Origin: Pseudohongiella acticola
Lineage (GTDB): Bacteria > Pseudomonadota > Gammaproteobacteria > Pseudomonadales > Pseudohongiellaceae
Direction: 5' to 3'
DNA: 64,000 bases
Assembly: GCF_001758195.1 (NCBI RefSeq)
Contig: NZ_MASR01000001.1
Location: 558,001 to 622,000 of the forward strand
The position numbers and the translations under genes are program-made. The notes under the pieces were generated by a model. The model was not told where the DNA came from and searched no databases. It was given only the letters and a program-made list of their open reading frames with translations. Shown one piece after another: positions 44,787 to 51,966 of the stretch (positions are counted from its first letter, which is position 1; each line of letters opens with the position of its first letter).

Positions 44787-45536
44787 TCAGGCGACCTCGC
44801 TTTCCAGCCAGCCATAACCCTTGGCTTCCAGTTCCCTGGCCAACTCTTTATCGCCGCTTTTTACAATTTTGCCACCAGCCAGCACGTGCACAAAGTCAGG
44901 CACAATGTAATCCAGTAGACGCTGATAGTGCGTCACCACGATAAAGCCACGATCGCTACTGCGCATGGCGTTTACACCCGTGGCAACCACCTGCAGTGCG
45001 TCAATATCGAGGCCGGAATCGGTTTCGTCCAGAATGCACAGACTGGGCTCAAGCAACATCATCTGCATGATCTCGTTGCGCTTCTTTTCGCCGCCGGAAA
45101 AACCTTCGTTAACGCCACGCTTAAGAAATGACGGATCAAGACTCACCTGCTTGCTGGTTTCGCGCGCCAGCTTCATGAAATCAAACGACGATAGCTCCTC
45201 CAGACCCTGATGTTTGCGTCGGGCGTCAACGGCCGCCTTAAGGAACTCCATGTTGCTGACGCCGGGAATTTCCACCGGATACTGAAACGCCAGAAACATG
45301 CCTTCGCGGGCTCGTTCCTCAATGCCCATGTCGAGCAGGTTCTTGCCATTGAACTCGATGTCACCGGACAGCACTTCGTAACCGTCGCGCCCAGTCAGTA
45401 CATTGCCGAGCGTACTTTTGCCGGACCCATTGGGTCCCATGATGGCATGAACTTCGCCGGCCTTAATGTTCAGACTCAGGTCATGCAGAATCTGTTTGTC
45501 TTCGACCTGAGCGTTGAGCTTGTTAATCTGGAGCAT
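44787..45536 (-). CDS. sufC: SUF ABC-type ATPase SufC
   Basis: A 249-residue ATPase of the SufBCD complex. Walker A is MGPNGSGKSTLGNVL, the ABC signature FSGGEKKRNEIMQM and Walker B LCILDETDSGLDIDAL. It drives conformational change in the scaffold. It is separated from sufB by 15 nt and from sufD by 1 nt. Confidence 0.96.
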   Translation of the reverse strand: MLQINKLNAQVEDKQILHDLSLNIKAGEVHAIMGPNGSGKSTLGNVLTGRDGYEVLSGDIEFNGKNLLDMGIEERAREGMFLAFQYPVEIPGVSNMEFLKAAVDARRKHQGLEELSSFDFMKLARETSKQVSLDPSFLKRGVNEGFSGGEKKRNEIMQMMLLEPSLCILDETDSGLDIDALQVVATGVNAMRSSDRGFIVVTHYQRLLDYIVPDFVHVLAGGKIVKSGDKELARELEAKGYGWLESEVA

Positions 45537-45551
45537 AATTCGTTTTCCGTT

Positions 45552-47006
45552 TTATCCAACCGAGCCTTCAAGGCTGACTTCGAGCAGTTTGCCGGCTTCA
45601 ACGGCAAACTCCATGGGTAATTCTTTAAATACTTCGCGACAAAAACCGTTCACGATCATCGACACTGCTTTTTCCGCATCCAGACCACGCTGCTGACACA
45701 GGAACATCTGGTCATCACTGACTTTTGAGGTCGTGGCTTCATGTTCAATGACGGCCGAGGCATTGCGATTCTCGATATAGGGGAAGGTGTGGGCACCGCA
45801 CTGGTCGCCGATCAGCAATGAGTCGCACTGGGTAAAATTACGCGCCCCTTCTGCACCCGGATTCATTCGCACCAGCCCGCGATAGGAGCTGTTGCTGCGG
45901 CCGGCAGAGATGCCCTTGGCAATAATGGTGGAACTGGTGTTCTTGCCCAGATGAATCATCTTGGTGCCGGTATCGGCCTGCTGAAAATTGTTGGTCAACG
46001 CCACCGAATAAAACTCACCCACACTGTTGTCGCCTTTCAGAATACAGCTGGGGTACTTCCAGGTCACTGCCGAGCCGGTTTCTACCTGCGTCCAGGAGAT
46101 ACGTGCGTTTTTGTGGGCAATGCCGCGCTTGGTGACAAAATTGTATATACCACCTTTGCCGTTCTTGTCCCCAGGATACCAGTTCTGCACCGTTGAGTAC
46201 TTGATGGTGGCATCATCCAGCGCCACCAGTTCGACAACGGCTGCGTGCAGCTGATTTTCGTCGCGCATGGGCGCCGTGCAACCTTCAAGGTAGCTGACAT
46301 GTGAGCCTTCTTCGGCAATGATCAGTGTGCGCTCAAACTGGCCGGTGTTGAGTTCGTTAATCCGGAAATAAGTGGACAGCTCCATGGGGCAGCGCACGCC
46401 TTTGGGGATATAAACAAACGAACCATCGGAGAACACGGCAGAGTTGAGAGCCGCGTAAAAATTGTCTTTTTGCGGCACCACTGAGCCCAGGTACTTTTTC
46501 ACCAGCTCCGGGTGCTTGTGCACTGCTTCGGAAATGGGACAGAAAATCACACCGGCTTCGTATAGCTTTTCACGGAAGGTGGTGACCACCGATACCGAGT
46601 CAAATACCGCGTCCACCGCCACGCCCGCCAAAGCTTCCTGTTCGTGCAGGGGGATGCCCAGCTTCTCGTAGGTGGCAATCAGCTCGGGATCGACCTCGTC
46701 CAGGCTTTTGGGCCGGTCTTTCATGCTTTTCGGCGAGCTATAATAGGAAATCGAGGAGAAATCAATTTCCGGATAGTGCACATGGGCCCAGGTCGGCTCT
46801 GCCATTTCACGCCAGGCGCGGTAGGCTTTCAGACGCCATTCCAGCATCCACTCCGGCTCTTCTTTCTGTGCTGAAATAAAGCGCACCGTGTCCTCATCCA
46901 GCCCGGGCGGCAGCGTATCGGATTCAATTGCGGAGTGAAACCCGGCTGCGTAATCCTTGCGCATCAGGTCTTCTACCTGTGCGTTGCCACTCACCTGTTC
47001 ACTCAT
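45552..47006 (-). CDS. sufB: Fe-S scaffold subunit SufB
   Basis: A 484-residue SufB, first gene of the operon sufBCDSA-T-E. It starts with [19 protein letters not shown] and carries the family segments [40 protein letters not shown], the core [20 protein letters not shown] and the C-terminal [20 protein letters not shown] with the conserved cysteine. A strong AGAGG ribosome-binding site precedes the ATG. A tandem array of degenerate 13-nt repeats lies directly upstream; no suf regulator gene (iscR/sufR) is adjacent. Confidence 0.95.
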   Translation of the reverse strand: MSEQVSGNAQVEDLMRKDYAAGFHSAIESDTLPPGLDEDTVRFISAQKEEPEWMLEWRLKAYRAWREMAEPTWAHVHYPEIDFSSISYYSSPKSMKDRPKSLDEVDPELIATYEKLGIPLHEQEALAGVAVDAVFDSVSVVTTFREKLYEAGVIFCPISEAVHKHPELVKKYLGSVVPQKDNFYAALNSAVFSDGSFVYIPKGVRCPMELSTYFRINELNTGQFERTLIIAEEGSHVSYLEGCTAPMRDENQLHAAVVELVALDDATIKYSTVQNWYPGDKNGKGGIYNFVTKRGIAHKNARISWTQVETGSAVTWKYPSCILKGDNSVGEFYSVALTNNFQQADTGTKMIHLGKNTSSTIIAKGISAGRSNSSYRGLVRMNPGAEGARNFTQCDSLLIGDQCGAHTFPYIENRNASAVIEHEATTSKVSDDQMFLCQQRGLDAEKAVSMIVNGFCREVFKELPMEFAVEAGKLLEVSLEGSVG

Positions 47007-47020
47007 GAAAAACCTCTTTG

Positions 47021-47111
47021 CTAAAACCCAATACTAAAACCAGGCACTAAAACCTGATACTGGAGCCTGATATCGAAACCTTATGCTGAAAACTGCAACT
47101 AAATGCCTGCA
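47021..47111 (-). repeat. Degenerate 13-nt tandem repeat array in the sufB leader
   Basis: Seven consecutive 13-nt units fill this stretch in fixed register (starts at 47021, 47034, 47047, 47060, 47073, 47086, 47099). The first three units begin ctaaaacc; later ones are more diverged (ctggagcctgata, tcgaaaccttatg). Read in the sense direction of sufB the units end in GGTTTTAG-like sequence, similar to the AGAGGTTTTTC at the sufB ribosome-binding site just downstream. Confidence 0.8.
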
Positions 47112-47206
47112 AATGCACCCAGAATGGCGATTACAGGGCATGAATTATTCATTATCCGACTAATTTAGTCAAGTATTACGCCGGTCAGGCCGGCCGCGGG
47201 AGCCCC

Positions 47207-48673
47207 CTACAAAGGGTGTACAGTATAACAAGGATTATACTGTTCTCTGAGTATCTTCATGCGCCCATCAGCGACGAAGTCACGCAACAGGCTGTCCATG
47301 GCATCCATGATGGCGCGCTCTCCGCGCAGTTCGAACGGCCCGAACTGACGGACCAGGCGCACACCCTTGTCTTTGACATTACCCGCAACAATACCGGAAA
47401 AGGCCCGCCGCAGATTGACTGCCAGCGCCTCCACCGGCAGGTCCCGGGTCAGTTTAAGTGCCGACATGCTGGCATGGGTCACCTCAAACGGGTCCTTCAT
47501 GCCCTGCGGGATATTGAGCAACCAATTGTAGTAATACGCATCGCGTGATCTACGGCGGTTTCGGGCGACCTTTTCGACACCCGACTTCATGGCCCTTGCC
47601 ACCTGCACCGGATCGTCTTCCACTATCTGATAGTACGCCCGAACCCTTTCACCCAGGGTACTGACCAGAAACGCATCAACTTTACTGAAATAACCCCGGC
47701 TAATCGCAGGCTCGGTAAACACAACAGGCACGTAGACATCAGCGTTAGCCGGGTCCATCAGCGTGCCTAACAGAAACAGAATTTCCTCCAGCGTGCCGAC
47801 GCCGCCAGGGAAGACGATAATGCCATGACCAAGCCGGGCAAAGGCCTCCAGGCGTTTTTCGATATCCGGCAACACCACCAGATGATTGACAATGGGATTT
47901 GGGGATTCAGCAGCAATAATGCCCGGTTCGCTGATACCGATATAGCGCCCGCCCTGAATGCGCTGTTTGGCATGACCAATCGTGGCACCCTTCATCGGTC
48001 CCTTCATGGCGCCAGGGCCACAGCCGGTGCAGATATCCAGACCGCGCAGACCCAACTGATAACCTACTGCCTTGCTGTAATCGTACTCTTCACGACTGAT
48101 GGCATGACCGCCCCAGCACACCACCAGCCGCGGCAGTACCTTGGGTTGCAGCAGGCCGGCGTTGCGCAGCACATGAAACACCAGGCTTTTTATCGCCTCG
48201 GCGCCCTCGGTATGCGACTGATCAAAGCGGATGGCTTCAAAATTATGCAGCGTGGCGTCATCCTGATCGCCACCCTGAACGGCCTCCAGCGGTCGGTACA
48301 GCTCGCTGGAAACAAACACGATGTCCCGCAACACAGCGAACAGATGGTCGCGAATACCGCTGATGATCGCCCCGTCGACAAAGGCGCAAGCCGGCGCATT
48401 GCGCAGTTGCAGCTTGATGCCGCGGGTACGCTGGACAATCTCGATCTCGAAATCGGGGTAGCGCTTATAAACCTCTTCAGCACTGTCGGAGGTATCGTCG
48501 CAGTTAAGCACCGCCAGCGCGCAGCGACGGAACAGTTCGTACAGGGCACCGCGCGCGATGCCACGCAGACGCTCCACTTCCGCCTGTGACAGCAGCTCCA
48601 GGCTGCCGGTGGGACTGACAGAGGTATCCAGTGTACTGGCCTGACACGGTGTTGCTAACGGGTCGTGCGACAT
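47207..48673 (-). CDS. ppnN: Nucleotide 5'-monophosphate nucleosidase PpnN (LOG family)
   Basis: A 488-residue PpnN/YgdH-type protein that cleaves nucleotide monophosphates to base and ribose 5-phosphate; the E. coli enzyme is stimulated by (p)ppGpp. The LOG-fold core has the motifs GCGPGAMKGPMKGATIG and FPGGVGTLEEILFLLG, the catalytic PGGxGTxxE pattern. The N-terminal domain (VQRTRGIKLQLRNAPACAFV) and C-terminal domain (about 395-485) are typical. The protein is about 30 residues longer than E. coli PpnN at the N-terminus. It is divergent from the DUF2750 gene. Confidence 0.93.
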   Translation of the reverse strand: MSHDPLATPCQASTLDTSVSPTGSLELLSQAEVERLRGIARGALYELFRRCALAVLNCDDTSDSAEEVYKRYPDFEIEIVQRTRGIKLQLRNAPACAFVDGAIISGIRDHLFAVLRDIVFVSSELYRPLEAVQGGDQDDATLHNFEAIRFDQSHTEGAEAIKSLVFHVLRNAGLLQPKVLPRLVVCWGGHAISREEYDYSKAVGYQLGLRGLDICTGCGPGAMKGPMKGATIGHAKQRIQGGRYIGISEPGIIAAESPNPIVNHLVVLPDIEKRLEAFARLGHGIIVFPGGVGTLEEILFLLGTLMDPANADVYVPVVFTEPAISRGYFSKVDAFLVSTLGERVRAYYQIVEDDPVQVARAMKSGVEKVARNRRRSRDAYYYNWLLNIPQGMKDPFEVTHASMSALKLTRDLPVEALAVNLRRAFSGIVAGNVKDKGVRLVRQFGPFELRGERAIMDAMDSLLRDFVADGRMKILREQYNPCYTVHPL

Positions 48674-48804
48674 AATTGCTTCCTTGTGCTGAAATTGCTG
48701 TATCCTGAGGCTGTATCAGCTAATATACGCGCCCCCGAAAGACTACGTGACCTGTGCAGGCCCGGACCATACTGGCGCCAACACATTCAGCAGGAGACAG
48801 CGCA

Positions 48805-49182
48805 ATGACCACAGCCATCAATCCCCCCGCCGTGCTTGGCGAAGACGAAGATGCCAATTATCAACTTTTTCTGGAGCAAGTGCAGCATACCGGTCAGGTC
48901 TGGGGCCTGCACGGAGAAGACGGTTGGGCACTGTGCCCGTCAGTAGAATTTGAAGAGACCGAAGTCTTTCCCTTCTGGTCCGACGAACGCTACGCCGCCG
49001 CCTTGTGCACGGACGAGTGGAGCACATACAAACCCAAAGCGATTTCGCTGCAGGACTTTGCCACCGAATGGCTACCCGGCATTCACGAAGACAACGCCAT
49101 GGTAGGCCCCAACTGGGACACCGAGATGAGTGGCCTGGAGCTGGAGCCTGCAGACATGGCTGCTGCGCTGTCCGCAGATTAA
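48805..49182 (+). CDS. DUF2750 family protein
   Basis: A 125-residue acidic soluble protein. The core (YQLFLEQVQHTGQVWGLHGE, DGWALCPSVEF, VFPFWSDERYAAALC) matches DUF2750, a family of unknown function that resembles small immunity proteins in fold size. The ATG at 48805 has AGGAGA about 7 nt upstream; the frame opens earlier but without support. It is monocistronic and followed by a long imperfect hairpin. Confidence 0.82.
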   Translation: MTTAINPPAVLGEDEDANYQLFLEQVQHTGQVWGLHGEDGWALCPSVEFEETEVFPFWSDERYAAALCTDEWSTYKPKAISLQDFATEWLPGIHEDNAMVGPNWDTEMSGLELEPADMAAALSAD

Positions 49183-49217
49183 ACAGGATTTCCCGAACCA
49201 CAAGCGCGTAGACGAGG

Positions 49218-49312
49218 CCGCTGGATCGAAGCGAAAGCTAGCAGGAAATCGCAGTTTACTAAAAGTAAATGCGCATTGACTGCTTGCTTTCAGCGAAGAT
49301 CCAGCAACGATG
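49218..49312. repeat. Long imperfect inverted repeat (palindromic intergenic element or terminator)
   Basis: The outer arms gctggatc and gatccagc are perfect, and matches recur inward (gaaagc/gctttc, agcag/ctgct, tttac/gtaaa) over about 40 nt per arm around aaaa. Together they form one long, bulged hairpin between the convergent DUF2750 and 3-hydroxyacyl-CoA dehydrogenase genes. This may be a terminator, but its length suggests a REP/MITE-like element. Confidence 0.7.
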
Positions 49313-49320
49313 ACAGCTCT

Positions 49321-50193
49321 TTACTTGCCGGGGTAGGAGTACCAGCCTTGCCCTGTTTTCTCGCCAAACTCGCCTTTCATGTAATGCTCTACCAAACGCG
49401 GGTTAGGCAGGTCAGCCGGATTGCCGGTTTCGCGGAATTTTTCCATTCGCATGATATAGCTCAGGTCCAGGCCGGTGAGGTCGTTCAGGCGGAACGGACC
49501 CATCGGGTGACCGGCGCCATAGACACACGCATTATCAATATCCTCAGCTTCTGCAACGCCCATTTCCAGCAACCACATGGCTTCCCGGGAAATAGCGGCA
49601 AAAATGCGATTCAACAAAAAACCATCGACTTCTTTTTTCAGCAAAACCGGCACCTTCTGCAGATCTTTGCTCAATGCCATGGTGATGTCCGCGGTTTCAT
49701 CCGAGACATGCTCACCTTTCACGACTTCGACCAGCTTCATGACCAGCGCCGGATTAAAGAAATGCATATTCACCACTTTGTCCTGTCGCTGCGTGGCATC
49801 GGCAATCTTTGAACTGACAATGGCCGAGCTGTTGGTTGCCAGGATCGCATGTTTGGGTGCAATCCGGTCCAGATCAGCAAAAATCTTGCGTTTCAGCGAC
49901 AACACTTCGGTTGCAGCCTCAATGACAAAATCGGCATCCCCGGCCGCCTCTTCCAGCGAATTCACAAAGCTGATGTTGGCCCGCGCCTGTTTTGCCTGAT
50001 CCGCTGTCAGGCGCCCCTTCTCAACGCGACCCGGCAAATAGGAGTCAACAAAGGCATCAGCTTTTTTCAGAGTTTCGTCACTCACATCCGAACACTTGAC
50101 GCGGTACCCGCCGATCGCGGCCTGCAGAGCGATCTGGTGCCCCATATTACCTGCGCCGACAACACAAATGTTCTTGATATCTTCCAGTTTCAT
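49321..50193 (-). CDS. 3-hydroxyacyl-CoA dehydrogenase family protein
   Basis: A 290-residue NAD-dependent dehydrogenase of the 3-hydroxybutyryl-CoA dehydrogenase type. The Rossmann motif is VGAGNMGHQIALQAAIGGY at the N-terminus, the catalytic region is MHFFNPALVMKLVEVVKGEH and the C-terminal domain begins at VDGFLLNRIFAAISREA, followed by GAGHPMGPFRLNDLTGLDL. It would oxidise a 3-hydroxyacyl-CoA in fatty acid or butanoate metabolism. No thiolase or other partner lies next to it. Confidence 0.92.
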   Translation of the reverse strand: MKLEDIKNICVVGAGNMGHQIALQAAIGGYRVKCSDVSDETLKKADAFVDSYLPGRVEKGRLTADQAKQARANISFVNSLEEAAGDADFVIEAATEVLSLKRKIFADLDRIAPKHAILATNSSAIVSSKIADATQRQDKVVNMHFFNPALVMKLVEVVKGEHVSDETADITMALSKDLQKVPVLLKKEVDGFLLNRIFAAISREAMWLLEMGVAEAEDIDNACVYGAGHPMGPFRLNDLTGLDLSYIMRMEKFRETGNPADLPNPRLVEHYMKGEFGEKTGQGWYSYPGK

Positions 50194-50416
50194 AAGGTTT
50201 TTCCTGTGCTTGTTTATGGGTGAAGTGAGAGGCAGCCTGCGATATCCATTGTCATCTCTGGCCGTCTTTATATCTGTTCTTTATTTTACTGAAACCTTTT
50301 ATCAATGCCATGTATTTTGCCCGGAAATGATCTAGCGGGCCGCCACTGGCGAATAATTAGACAATGCTCAGGGAATAGACTAGCCTCAGAGCAGGGTCAG
50401 CGTGACCGTCAATTTT

Positions 50417-50489
50417 ACGCGGAGCGTTAGCATACTGAGAAACGTCAGCATGCTGCGAAGCTTTTACATGCCGCGGAGCTTTTTTCATG
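50417..50489 (+). repeat. Degenerate 18-nt tandem repeats containing the start site of the next gene
   Basis: Four consecutive units (50417-50434, 50435-50452, 50453-50470, 50471-50489; the last is 19 nt). Each has a purine-rich box (ggag, gaga, gaag, ggag) and ends in cat(a/g). The last unit contains the real GGAG ribosome-binding site and the ATG start codon of the gene at 50487. Confidence 0.75.
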
Positions 50490-51581
50490 AAAGGTCCCTG
50501 TGGGTCAGCTTGTGTGGTGCTCCTTTGCGTCACGGCTATTGCCGCGATGCGGCCTGTGCTCGCGCAACCCCCTTCCCCCGACAGCGCGATAACCACCGAC
50601 CATTTCACCACGGGCAGCCAGACGCGCGCGCTGGAGTCAGCCGAAAGCATGGTGCAGGCGGGTGAACTGGAAGCCGCGAACATTGCCTTTCGTCGTGCAT
50701 TCGAGAGTATACGCGCCGAACGCGGACTCTTCCATGAAGCGCAGATACCCGTCCTGCAGCGACTCCTGACCACCAATCTGGCCAGGCGGGATTGGCAACA
50801 GTTCAACCACTACCTCGACTACCACGGTGCGTTGACACATCGCATATCACGCCATCAGCCTGACCGTTATGCCGGGGCGCTGGCGACCGGTGCTGACTGG
50901 CATCAGCGCGCTGCGCTGGTGCTGGACGATGAACTTCGCGCCTGGCACCTGATCCGGGCACGAAGCCTGCTCTGGCAGGCGGTCAGCGCGCTGGAACAGA
51001 GGCCAGCCAACCAGGCCCTGCTATCACCATTGCTGTACCGGATTGCCACCCTGCATTATTACCTGACCACTGAATCCAGTATGCGTGGCCTGACCAGCCT
51101 GGAGACGCGCACTGACCAGCCATTACGTGTCAGTGGCTGGTCCATGTCAGGCAGCGAATACACAAGGCGCAGCTACGCCATCGGGCAGGAGTTGCTGGAG
51201 CGCATCTACCAGTTACAGACTTCAGCTGATAACACCAACCACTCCGAGGCCCGCATCAACACTTTACTGGCTGACTGGCAACTGATGTTTGGCCGCGAGG
51301 ATCTGGCGCGCGACTACTACCGTAAAGCCTACCGGGCATTGCTGGCCGACTCGTCAGCGGAGCCAGTATTAGGCCAATTATTCGGCCAGGCAGTGGCGTT
51401 ACCGGCCCCCTACTTTTCGACCATGCTGCCAGCGACAAACGACATGCCGGCACTGGAATCAGAGTCCGACACCATGACGCTGTCGGACATGAACACATCT
51501 ACAGGACTGCTCAGACCACAACTCACGGATGATTTTTTTGCGGAGGATCGTCAGCATGAGTTGCTTCAGAACATACAGTAA
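50487..51581 (+). CDS. Exported protein of unknown function, helical-repeat-like
   Basis: A 364-residue exported protein with a signal peptide (SACVVLLCVTAIAAMRPVLAQ) and a largely helical mature part rich in Ala, Leu and Arg that resembles TPR-like repeats (AESMVQAGELEAANIAFRRA and RLLTTNLARRDWQQFNHYLD). The ATG at 50487 ends a repeated 18-nt unit and has GGAG 8 nt upstream; upstream ATGs at 50450 and 50468 are in another frame. It is followed by a lipoprotein gene that overlaps its 3' end by 26 nt. No family recognised. Confidence 0.75.
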   Translation: MKGPCGSACVVLLCVTAIAAMRPVLAQPPSPDSAITTDHFTTGSQTRALESAESMVQAGELEAANIAFRRAFESIRAERGLFHEAQIPVLQRLLTTNLARRDWQQFNHYLDYHGALTHRISRHQPDRYAGALATGADWHQRAALVLDDELRAWHLIRARSLLWQAVSALEQRPANQALLSPLLYRIATLHYYLTTESSMRGLTSLETRTDQPLRVSGWSMSGSEYTRRSYAIGQELLERIYQLQTSADNTNHSEARINTLLADWQLMFGREDLARDYYRKAYRALLADSSAEPVLGQLFGQAVALPAPYFSTMLPATNDMPALESESDTMTLSDMNTSTGLLRPQLTDDFFAEDRQHELLQNIQ

Positions 51582-51882
51582 AGTCGGGAATAAAGAATCG
51601 GCAACAACAGCTTTTGGAGGCGTAAGCGGTGTTTTTACCACAACCTTGCTGGCAACTGTGTTGGCAGGTTGCGTCGCCCCGGGTGAGGGCAATTTCAGAC
51701 GACCACCGACACCGGCCGAAGTTGAGCAGTACAATGCCATGGTGCAACCGGAGGAGCGTATTGTGTGCCGATCAGAGGTGCCCATTGGCAGCAATATTCC
51801 GGAGCGCAGATGCCGGCTGGTGGTCGACATAGACGAAACCTCGGCGTTCCATCGCGAGCAGTTGCGCCGCGCGCTGCGCTAG
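51556..51882 (+). CDS. Small lipoprotein of unknown function
   Basis: A 108-residue protein with a lipoprotein signal (TTTLLATVLAGCVAP). The mature part carries two cysteines (RIVCRSEVPIGS and RRCRLVVDI) and ends in an Arg-rich helix (REQLRRALR). A GGAGG site lies about 10 nt before the ATG at 51556, which sits inside the end of the upstream gene. The segment EERIVCRSEVPIGSNIPERR resembles short periplasmic proteins seen in proteobacteria, but no family is assigned. Confidence 0.75.
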   Translation: MSCFRTYSKVGNKESATTAFGGVSGVFTTTLLATVLAGCVAPGEGNFRRPPTPAEVEQYNAMVQPEERIVCRSEVPIGSNIPERRCRLVVDIDETSAFHREQLRRALR

Positions 51883-51923
51883 GGCAGCGTCAGCGCAGCA
51901 CTTGAACTCTTGAACTTTTAAGA

Positions 51924-51965
51924 GTTGCCTCGGGCATTGCCAATAGACAAAACCCGAGGCACAAC
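51924..51965. terminator. Hairpin between convergent genes
   Basis: The arms gttgcctcggg and cccgaggcacaac pair over 7 continuous bp (cctcggg/cccgagg) plus an outer gttg/caac, with an 18-nt loop. It lies between the lipoprotein gene end and the convergent DUF6351 gene end; no strong U-run is visible. Confidence 0.55.
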
Positions 51966-51966
51966 T

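Noticed and set aside
47825..48589. 254-codon frame opposite ppnN
   Set aside because: Antisense shadow of the LOG-domain gene with no start signals of its own.
50402..50665. Alternative 87-codon frame over the start of the exported protein gene
   Set aside because: It reads through the repeat units in another frame and gives Arg/His-rich sequence. It is not a credible protein, though its ATGs matter for the slippage idea.
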